64,000 bases of DNA from Ciona savignyi (taxonomy: Eukaryota > Chordata > Ascidiacea > Phlebobranchia > Cionidae). A program made the position numbers and the translations under genes. The stretch is from contig CH003302.1 of NCBI GenBank assembly GCA_000149265.1, positions 162,894 to 226,893 of the forward strand, read 5' to 3'. Positions 40,701-52,700 of this stretch are shown one piece after another; the first letter of the stretch is position 1, and every line of letters begins with the position of its first letter. The notes beneath the pieces are model-generated. The model saw only the letters and a program-made list of their open reading frames with translations, ran no database searches and had not been told where the DNA came from.

Positions 40701-43700
40701 ATGGAGATAAAACTCTGTCTCGCCAAAAACGCTTCGTTTCGAGCTTGTAAATAACAATGCCTCTGCATTTCTGTAAAAAAATATTGTTTTTCAGTAAATA
40801 TTTTAACCCAAACCAATGGAACTATAAGTGAAAAAACTATAGACTGAGAACACAGGTACAAATAACGCCAGATTAAATAGAAACTGCATGGGAAATATTC
40901 TTTAGACTGATAATGACACTATGTGGTAAAACGCGGGATATAGAAAACATGATATTTATATATTTTCATGGGTGTTTAAAAAAAGTCCATATTGTACTCC
41001 ATACGCCTGCTTTTGGGTTACCAAAAGATTTGCAGTGTGTTTAATGTGATTAAAACTGTTCTTAAGCTTTTGTAACACAAGGCTTTGCTCCAGTATTCTA
41101 TTTTTCCTTTTAAATCATCTGCTTTATTTCAGCTTCCGGCTGCACCAGCCCTGGACCCCTTGTTACTCATATGAACGGGTCAGCGTTGCCCCCGTTGGTG
41201 GAGCTGGGTGTAGAGGCTGTGTACTCGTGCAAGGAAGGTTATTTCATAAAGCAGAATGTCATCCAGATCGTTCTTCTTTGCGCGGAGACTGGACTTTGGG
41301 AGCCTGATCTCAGGACATTGCTGTGCACTCGTAAGTTTAAGTTTTGTTGGAAACTTATGTGTTTTATAGGTCTTTATAAAAAAAAGACCCAAAAAACAAA
41401 ATTAATTGTTTTATCTGAGATAGTTAGTATGTTTTAATATAAAACTATATGTTTTCAGGTCATTAAATTTTTGTTTGCTATGAATATTAATGTTTTTTTG
41501 TTAGAAAAAAAACTGACGGTTTTTGGTCTTCAAATTATCTGTTTTTACTAAAAAGTATTTTAACACAATTTAATGGTAGATATTAATAGTTTTTTGGTTT
41601 ATAATATGGTGCAAACTGTAATGCTTGCTTATGAATTGATAGCTGGCAAACAATGATATAAAATATAGAGGTATTTTATTCATAATAACACATACTAAAC
41701 TTTCCTTTTCAGCGGTTATCTGTGGCATTCCACGTCACTTCAGGAACGGTGCGTTTATTGGATTCAACGTGGTTTACAAGAGCAAGATCAAATACCGGTG
41801 TGACGACGGTTTCTACATCAACTCCATGAGCGAAAACAGTCGTGTCTTGAAGACTTACGTGGACCTAACCTGCAACGCAAGTGGTGTGTGGGACGCCATA
41901 GACGATGTGCACGACTGTGAATGTAAGTCCTTTTGTGTCAAATAGATCCAAATTTTTATTCGAAATTTCCCAAGATATTGCACATTAACTGTGTTATAGA
42001 TATTCTCTCTGAAGATATTAAACCCCTTTTACAAAATTCAAAATTTTGTGTTCACCCCTTTTTACTTATAACTTAACGAATATGTTTCAACATATCCATT
42101 CTAATGTTTCCACCCAGCGATAACATGTTTCGACCCGGGATACATGCTTCACTCCACCAGAGAACCGACAAGTATGTCGTTGCGATACACCAGGTTATCA
42201 AGGCTCACATTCACCTGTGACACAGGTACGCAGTCTTATTTTTGCCCTGTCCTTGAGTTTTATCCTCAGGTTTAATCTATTATTGTAAAATCTTTCTAAT
42301 TTAGGTTTAAAACAGAAAAAGACAAAATAATTGGGTTTGACTATCTTAATAATTTAGTTTAAAATAAATATCAGCTGCCTTATGTAATAGGATAATGTTT
42401 GTGGGCTTAAATGTAGTATTGTATACTATCCCTAAATTTGGTGGATTAATAGATTTAATTAAAACTGATAAGACTTTCGCGATAAGTTACAACAATGTGC
42501 AAACTTAAGTGAGCCAACAATGATCATGCATAAGATGACCGGACAATTAGCAAACATCAAATCTGATTTTTCACTACTTCTCCTAATTGTTTCATACCCT
42601 CCCCCATTCACATGAACCATCAGGATACTGGTTTCATCGAGGCTTGTCTGTCCAGCCGGTCATCTGTAGTAACCATGGAAACTGGATGCCAGGCAACTCA
42701 ACTGAACTTGATCCGTGCCGAAGTAATTTGTTCTTTTAGTGATGTTATTATGACTGTGTGTGGTTGGTTATGTTACCATTTCTCCATACATACATCAGGT
42801 TGGCAAGCTCTATTGTTGTGTGGCGCACAGCCAACGAAAAGGTGTTGGGATGGAAACCAGATGCTATTTAGTTAGTTGCCTCCATAGGGCACTCTTTCAG
42901 CCATTTATTAAACTTAGTGGTTTAATAAGTTATATAAAAAAACTCTATTTACCTCTCCAGTGCATTTAACACACCGCAATAGCTCTGAATATTAACTACG
43001 TACAAAATGTAATGTTTGAACCTTTTANNNNNNNNNNNNNNNNNNNNNNNNNNNNNNNNNNNNNNNNNNNNNNNNNNNNNNNNNNNNNNNNNNNNNNNNN
43101 NNNNNNNNNNNNNNNNNNNNNNNNNNNGATGGCAGGAAGTACTACACGACCACTTGTGGTGAGGATGGGGAGTGGAGTCCGCTTCCGAGAGGTCTTGTTT
43201 GCCAAGGTTTGTGGTTTGTTTCAACTCCATAGAAGTACAACTTAATCTCGCAAACTTAATTATGTAAAATTTTCATAATTTGTATAATTCAACCACTTTA
43301 ACAGAAACAACTTGTGTTAAACCTGTCACCATCGAACATGGTCAGTTGTCTTGGAACAAGTCGTTATCTGTGGGCAGCAACGCAACGTACGTTTGCTTCC
43401 CCGGCTACTATTTGAGGCTGTTGACTGAGCAACCTCCGGAGGAGCTAAACCGGACTCTCGACACCCGGTGTGAATTGTCTGGAAGATGGCAGCCTGACCC
43501 GACGATGTACGCTTGCGAAGGTGTGTGTGTCATTTGATTTTTTTGTTTTCAAGTTTGTGATTGGCACAGTGGTAGTGTGTTGGACCTTCAACTGGAATGG
43601 TGTGAGATCAAAACCAGATGGCTGGTGGTCAATTGTATTCTTGTGCAGAAATATCAATTCAAGTTGTAGCATAACAAGCTGTGGGCATACCCTGTCTTAA

Positions 43701-46700
43701 TATGTTTTAAGCCTTTCTTATCATTCAATACAAATATCAAAATTAAGAAACAGGTTTCTTTCTGTAAACTTGATCAACTAGGCCAGCGGTTCCCAAACTG
43801 GGCGCCGCGGCGCCCTGGGGAGCCGCGAGACTTTTCCAGGGGCGCCGCGAAAGCATGCGGAAGGTGCTGCATTTATTGTTTTTCTTAAAAAAACAGTACA
43901 TGTGTATTACACCAATAAAACTTTAATTGGAGATGTTTGAGTCTGGTGTGCAGCCCCACACACTGACATACAGTATTCGTTTTACTTGTTAAAATCCATT
44001 GTTCGGTGTTATCTGCCACTATTTGCTGACTAACAGGGCATTGTTTTCGAATAATGGTTTGTCAAATAACTGCTTTGCATTTATTTTGTCACTTTAGTAG
44101 TTTAGTGAATAGTTTTAAAGAGTTTGAATGGTTATCCAAATGCATGCTATAGTCTGGATATACAATACATGCAGTTTGAAAAATTTGGCTTTATGAGGGA
44201 GCCGCAAGGTTTAATAAGTTTACAAAAGGCGCCGCCAACAAAAAAGTTTGGGAACCGCTGAACTAGGCTATTCAGATTAAGTAGAATAAGGTGTAATGGT
44301 AGGGAAGAAATCCTAAGAGGGTATAGTTCAAACCCTTGAGGCTTTATGTATTCAATGCTCTGCCCAAACAGAGCTATATCTAGCATTGTGACTTAACAAT
44401 ACTATACTGTAATATGTTATTCAAGTTTGCCTGAAAGCTTTTGAACAAAACTTGGTTTTCATGCCTTAATAATGAACAAACCAATAATTGCAGTGGTGAT
44501 GTGCCCCATACCTCCGGAAAGCATCCCCCACGCCACTAAACATGGCAAGGTTTACGAGGCAGGATTTTACGTCAACTATGCGTGCCATCATGGCCACGTG
44601 GCCTTTGGACAGACCCGGTTCGCTGGGAAACCATTTATCGGCATCAAGTGCACAAATAACGGGACATGGAGCCTCGATGTCAATAAACTCGGCTGTGAAA
44701 GTGGGTTTGCAAACTTCACCATAAATTTTTTTACCTTCAACTTTATTACAGCATTGTAACTGTACTTTGTTTGTTTTCTTTATTTCATTTTTTAATTAAG
44801 TAAAGAGTTCTTTACCTTGATAATTGAATACGATGCTTAATAATGTTAAAAATAACAAGAAGAAAGAGCTAGCTGTAAAAACAATTTTTTATTAAAAATT
44901 ACTCAAATTACAAATAAAATATATCTATTGGTAAAAAAACAGTTTAAAATTAGGATCATTGAAGTTCAAATTTTTTAATCCTTATTTTTTTATTTCGTTT
45001 ATTCCAGAAAAGAAATGCGATCCTCCCGAAACGGTGAAAAATGCCGAGTTCACCTCAACTGGTTCCACTTTTGGTTCAACCACCACATACACATGCAAGC
45101 GTGGTTATTTTGTGAACCAGCTCAAAAAGCTCGATAAAACCACGACAACTTGCAACAAAGATTCCATGTGGGAACCTGACCCTTCAACCATTGTTTGCAT
45201 TGGTGAGTCAGCTTTTTCGAGTTGGGTATGCAAGTCTACTTTTGCATAGACTTACCAAAATTAGTTTATTTGAAACCCGTTTTAGTACTTTAATTTAAAT
45301 TATATGACTTGGACTTGACTCGCTTATTTAAAAATTTTGTTTTGGTTTTGATTCCAATTAAAATTGACAGTATGTTAGTTAACTCCTAGGCTACAGTGAC
45401 TTGCATTCCAATTTACCTCGGAAAAAGTTCCTGTTCTATTGCATTTTTACTGGTTTTATAATAAACTAATCCTTTGCAGCATATGTATGTGGCAAGCCAG
45501 GCATGGTGAAGAATGCCCAAGTACATGGGGATGCATTTAACATTGGTTCCCAAGTGCAATACCAATGTGATAAAGGTATGTTGGAGGTTCTTGTTAAAGG
45601 TAATTAATTAATTGACAGGAATCCCCTGATCCAGCCTGTGTCTTGCCAGTTGATTATATCTTGGGCTTCTTTGAAGTTTAGTGTCGTAGTGAGATTGAGG
45701 AGTCTTATGCAAAGTCTTAGTGTTGCTTACAGGAGACACTATCTTCTAATGGCTTACTAAAACTTTTCATTAAAGACTGGTGTCTCAGTATAATTTCAAA
45801 ATTCAACAGGTTCATTGGACACTGTCTGACATCATTGACTTGAAACCAGCAGCTAAATAGTCGATTGTGCAAGGCAGTTTGACATTGCATGATCCCAATG
45901 GAGTAATTTTCGCTGACACTCAAAAATTCTAAAATCTAATTATTATAACCCAATGTAGAACAAGATGAAATCTGACGATTACCTGCATGATAACTTCCTC
46001 TGAGTTTTGCCATGCACGGAGATAAAACACACATCTTTTTTATTCGTTATGTTATCCATAATAAAAAACATAAGTATCTCATTGCCTTTAAAAAACCAGA
46101 ACCTACTAAAGATAAATATAGGTCAAACATCGTTTTCGATTCAGGTTTTTCAATCGATCATGGCGAGGACGGTTTGCATGGCGATGGACCGATCCAAACC
46201 AAGATAAACGCATCATGTGAATTAACGAATGGTTGGCGTCCCGGTGCCCATGAGATCATTTGCACCTGTGAGTTCCCTTTATTTAGGGCTGTGTGAATGA
46301 GCGTAAATAGTCTAAGTACTGTGGGGTTTTGCATCTATTATTGTTAAAAGTTAAAAGACTTTATATTATATGTTATGAAACAATCACACATCACGCGACA
46401 AGAAGCATTATGGCTTTTGAGAATTTTGTCCCAAGCTCATTCACAGGACGTTTAAACTTGGGTAAACCAAAATATGTACATTAAATATCACTACAGAGAC
46501 ACAAATTTGCTACGGTCCTTAACTAAAGTTACCCTAAAACGGTAGTTTTAAATCAATTGCTCAAAACTAAAGTTTTCCGAAATAATGAAAAGTTTAATAG
46601 TAACCTAAATGTTGGCATGCAATATTTTATGTGCTCATTGCTTATATTTAAAACAGTATATTCAACCATTATTTACAGGCATTATATACTAATTAAACTT

Positions 46701-49700
46701 AAAGATGGTCAATGTATACCTATCTTACCCAGTGATACAGTGTCCGGTGCCGATTCCACCTCGGCGAATGTATCTGGAAGGTGGAAGATGGCGTGACGAC
46801 GGGTCCCGCCATTTCCGGTACAACGACATCGCCACTGGCTCCTGCGCCCACGGCTACAAAATAGCCGACTCGCACAATCTCATGGTCACCACTCGCTGCA
46901 CTGAGAATGGAACTTGGGATAAGAATATTGAAAGCCTCGACTGTACAGGTGAAGTTGGTCATGGCTATAGACTTGAAGTACATGTGGATGTGTATATTAG
47001 TATGCTGGCAGACTGTCAGTCAGTCAGTTGTGCCCTTGTGTACGCTACTTACAGCATGTTATCTGAAAACCATAGTAAAATAGGTAAACTAAAGTTGTAG
47101 ATATGTCTTAAACATATACAACGCACCTGCAAAAACTTTAATAACCCAGGAATGAGCACATGTAATCTGACTATTGGCAATAAATGCCACTTGCACTTTA
47201 TTATGGATAAGCCTAATTATTGCATTTAGTCTTTACCGACCAATGTCCCCAGACATAGCCTGTCCTGACCCTGGCGAGAAAGACAACTCTGTTAGGACAG
47301 GCAACAAGCTCATCTACTTGTCTCATATCAAATACCAATGCAATCATGGGTTCTTCATTCGACCTGGCCTGGTGAAACTCACCTTGACCTGCAGTTATAT
47401 TGGGGAGTGGACTCCACCAACTAACTTTCAATGCAAAGGTAAATTAGTATGAGTTGTTTGTTTTAAGGCTTGTATAACTTTCAGTCTGCCCACTGTTAAG
47501 GCCTGAGAGCTGCTAATCCAGAGGTTAATTAGTACACCAGGTTTTGCAGTTGCTGTCTAGCATTTGCTGTATTCGTTTTTTTTTCAAATTTTAAATGGAT
47601 GTGTTTAGCAACTTATTTCGTCAGGGTTTCTTTTTTGCATACAAGGCTGGATCTTTTTTAACATTACTGAAGAATCCAAAAGTACAAAAACCGCATGAGA
47701 ATAATGCAAATACACATTCTTCACTGTACCACCTCTTCTAAATCCGCTTGATCATTTGCAGTTGTTGATTGTGGGGACCCAGGGCAGATCCACAAGGCAC
47801 ATATCACCAACACCACCAAGTATGATCGCTACCCGATGGATATGCGGGTGCATTTCCGATGCGACCCGGGGTATTTTGTCGCGTTCGAGCAAGATGCCGT
47901 TGGCCACTGGGTGGCAGGGGAGAGAATGGACTCGGGGAAAACGTTGGTGTGTGAGTTCAACGGCTGGTGGAATCCTCAGCCACATACCTTGCAATGCAGC
48001 AGTAAGTTATGATGTTTTATCTTGGTACATGGTAATCTTCCTAGAAGCATTAAGTTATTATGGTCTTATAATATTCTAGGTTAGGGAAACGCAAAAGTGT
48101 TATCTGAGTAGCTTGTGCCCACTGTCGGAATACATGGGCTTTTACAGTGTGTTGTTTATGTTTTAGAAGTTGCTACTTTTAGCTCAATACATAATCTAGT
48201 TGGTTTGGCAATATCAGTAAAGTGCCTTACACAAGATCACAACTACCTGCCCCCGACTGTTTTACATCAACAACTCCAGATCCAATGAATGTGGCACCAT
48301 TTATCAGCATGTCACTTTGCCATTGGACGCACTGCTTTTAAAGCCTACCTTTTTGAACCCAGTGTAACTCCATTGACTTCGCTACTACATTGGTTTTAAG
48401 CCCGGCTCTGTCTAAGAAGAAATATCTGTAGGAAGTGATAGAAAGCAGAACTTTTCTAATTTTTCCCAACCACGATCAAATTTACGCAATCGACTTGTTT
48501 TAGTTTGCTCTAAAAGATTTTTCTGCTCAGTCAGGACTAACCCATCAAGTGAAGACAACATTTAGTATAATCAGCGTCTAATACACACAGGTTTTGTTTC
48601 AAAAATTGACATTTATGATTGTGGTTTTAACAATCACATCACAATGTAACTTAACATCCTTTGTCAGTGTTTTTATTTCATTCTTAGAAATCTTAAGAGC
48701 CACCACCCTCTATGAACTTGTTCGGGTTGGACAATTCGTCGGCATAGATGACAAAAACATGGAAATTTTGAGAGACAAAAATTTCGTCGAATCTGCGATG
48801 AACGGGAGACTCATGTTGTCAAAGAAAACCTCTGACCACCAAAAATTCCCTTATGGTGGTTTTAGGGATGGATATGGTTCCAACCTTAGGCCGCACGCAT
48901 ATGCGAGACAGTTTGAGATATCAGCTGACCACAACCATGATGACATGGAGAATCACCACGCAGGCCCAGATGACCATCATACTGAGTTGTGGGACCACTG
49001 CACCAATAATAAGGTAACCTTGTATTGATTTGACTGGATATAATTCAAGCATTAAAGTAATGAACTGAAGGTCAAAAGTTGATGATATTGTAGCGTACAG
49101 AGTTTGCGTATCACCCAATGTGCCTTTTTCTTTAAATCTTTTTCTTTGTTAAATCTAATTAAATCTAGTTGACGTCGTGCTCTTTTTAGTTTCCCGTTTA
49201 GTTGTCCCTTCGTGATTGGTTTATTTTGTTGAATACATGTTTTCCTGGTTCTTCCTATGTTGGCAAGTGCATGTGGTCAGTTGCAATACAGGAGTCGAGC
49301 TGAATGGTTATCAAACCCACAAGTCGATTCACTACTATATCAAAACCATGTGATTGCGAATGGTTTGTTTATTTTGAAAATCACTTTGTGGGCATTGTCT
49401 CAACCCAGTTGTACAAAGAGTTAAACAAAAGCATCTTGTAGAATACCTGCGATAACTTGTAGAATACCTGCGTTGATATATTGTTTCCTGACTTTAGTTA
49501 AATTCTTTAAACTTTAAAATCAAAATCACCGACCAACTATCATCTATGATTTCCCATGCAGGCACTAATCGTTCACCATTTGGGCCATTGGTTGAAGATC
49601 CCAAAGGAAAACGTGAAAACCAAACACGCTCCGGCCCTGCTCACCGATGTTGGTATCGAGTGCGATGTTTACAACATGTTTGACCGCGAGGTGACTGCAT

Positions 49701-52700
49701 TCTGGATGCCAGCTGAGGTAAGGTTAGAAGAGAACTTGCTGATTTGGGTTTCGCAGTTACATTCGTTTTAGCATGTTTTAATCTCCAACTGAATATGAAA
49801 TGTAAACTATGAATTACCAATATTATAGTAATATTAGGTAAAAGAAATGTAGGCCTTGCACAGACCCTGTACACTAGCGCCTGGGAGGTATTATGAAACA
49901 GGGGGTTAGCAAGTCCTTCGGTATCTTGAAGAAAGCTGATTAGATGTTTGAGATCAGATATTATTAGAGTATTATAGAAGGTCATTAATGCATGAATGAC
50001 AACACAATAATATTAGTATAAATACAAAAACAGAACGAACACGTTCATTAAACAGCTCAATGATCATTTCTCCTCAACAGGCCCCACTTCCATCAGAGCA
50101 TCACCTCAGTTGGCCTGGATGGCAGGTTACTATCGATCTGAAATACGATCACGTGATTGGAAGTTTCCGATTACATACTTCAAAGAATTTTAAGAATGAC
50201 GTCAAGGTACAATATGCTGATGAATGATAGCCGTATTTGTGGGACAAAACAGTGGCAGTTTTAACTGAGGTTTTAATCACGATTATCTTGTGCTCATCGT
50301 TGGTTTAGCAGAGCAATTGCAATGTGTTTTGCATAATTCAGACTTTCCTTTTTCGGTATAACTCATTACTGCATTTCGGCAATGTCCATTAAGTGCTTTG
50401 CCCAAACACACAACCGACTAGCTGGCAACCAGTTCTGGATCTAAAACTCTTTGGTTAAAAGGTGACCACATAATGTCATAACCCTAACAACTGACGGAAC
50501 GCTTCCATGATTACATTCACTATTTACAGACATTTTATATCGATATATCCTCGAACACTAAAGCATGGCGCACACTGGGTCCATTCCATGCAATTGATGG
50601 AATATTAAGAAATGAGTTCTTCTTTAATTTCGATGTGTTTCAAGGGAGGTAAGTTGTAGCAAATTCACAATTGTTAGTCATGTATATTCTCTGTTTTTGT
50701 GACGCGCTATCCCGATTTACTTTACTGACGTCACACTACATGTAAACTGACTGTAAACTAAATCCCACCACATAAAATATTTGCTGTGGTGACATGCTGT
50801 GTGTTTTATGCATTGGAAATATTTCAGTTATCAGAGTTTCTAATCGTGGCGCTTGCAGTAAGAGCTATTAGAAGCCTGGTTGCCGCGACCCCCTTTGCTG
50901 TATATTATGTCGTGCCCACATATTTTTAATTAATCATTATATGCCTCTTTTGGAATTGTCACAAATAATGAAAAATAAAATCAACTTTCCACAATGGGGT
51001 TCGAATTATCGGAGTCATTTCGGAGTCTTAATATCGAGTTAATTTCAGACTAGGTTTATTGTCCGACCATAGGCACCCAAGCAACACCATTATCTAAAAA
51101 CTCATTGTGTTGTTCTTAAATTTGGGTGAATTGTGTGGGCAAGCCATTATGGTAATGTGGTATAGGTTGTCCTTTGGTTCTCTAGCTGTTAGCTTATTGG
51201 TAAAACACTTTAATGTTAGATGAACTTTGTGTGTTTAAAATCAACCACAAGCTAGGCAGTTGCGTCCTTAAATAAGCTACCTAGTGTACATTGCTTGAAT
51301 ACAGGGGATTAGTGTTAAAAGTAAATCCCAACAAAATTTGTTTAATAAAAACCTTCTCACACTGCAGTTAGATGTATTGACAACAAAACGTTCTGTAGTA
51401 ATGGTAAATAATGCAAATCATCTCTTTATACAACGCTGCATTCTTTCCCATGGGTATCTAAATCATATCTATACAGACAGGTTATTTCTGCAATTTAAAC
51501 CTTTGTTCCAGGTTCATCCGACTTAACATCACTGCTACTGCGCTGATGCACGCACCCATCGTCACACAATTTGGAATCTATGGTGCCGACTACGATTGCT
51601 CAAAGCGCACTTTGTACCCATCCGACGAGTACATTGTGCCGTTGTTTGTCGGTTTGGTGGCGTTTGTCATGCTGCTCTGCTTGCTCATGGCTGGAAAAAC
51701 CGACAAAAGGGATAGATGGAAGGTCTGCGTGATGATTTTTAAAGTTTTATTTGGTTTATTTTAGTAGGCAATAAACAGTAATGCTTTTAAAACTGAACAA
51801 TAATATATAAGTTTTAGGTAGGTGGGTTATCATCAGGATACTGTAGTATCCTGAAGTGCCATTTGCATTGCTGATAAATACTATGGGTTGTTGCAACACT
51901 TTGGCCCGTTCTGTTTAATTTAGCCCAGATTTAAAGGTTGGCATAAACATGTGGGGATCTTCCTTATTTGCTTTGTTCAAGTTGTGTTAGCGCCTACTGC
52001 TGGCACTAAATCTGGCATGAGGTTCCCCAACTAACAAACCTCAGCCATGACTAAAATAGCTTGCAATCTGACTCCATACAAAAAGTATCTTTATTGTCAT
52101 ATTGCAAGCTGATACAATATAATGCATACAATTTAACTGGTTCGTAATGCTTAGGTCTGCATTTCAGAATGCGCTTTTGATAATAAAAATAATACAATAA
52201 GTTTGTACGCAAAATGTCAGATTGCCACGTTATGTCGCAATGTGGGGAGGATTATAAAGGAATTGTTTTTTTGGGGATTATAGTCTGTTGCAGAGGAAAT
52301 GATTGGCAAGTCAAACAGCTGTGCGCGCATTGAGTGCCCACTTTAACAATTTTAAAATAACTTAATATAATGTGCAACAAATATTACACAAGCCGCGAAT
52401 GTCACTACAATGCTAAATGTAGGTTTAGGAAAGCGTGTCCACGGGGTGGTAGTAGTGACCAGACATTCTGAGTTCGATCTTCACCATGTCCACATGCATG
52501 CATTGAAGTGTGTGCAAGCCACGATCTCAACCTTATCAAGTTGACCCTGGCCTGTTGTGGACAATTCCACATCAAAGTACTATTGTACAGCACCTCTCTG
52601 TAGTTCTCCTAACCCGAATGGGGACATGAAATAATCTGTTGATCGCTCATTTTATTTAACAAGTTTGCACTTGTTTATAAATTTGGCTATTTTTACCTTT

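Noticed and set aside
50081-51700. GPS/GAIN motif before TM1
   Set aside because: No Cys-Trp...His-Leu/Met-Thr/Ser pattern is present; the sequence instead follows discoidin landmarks.
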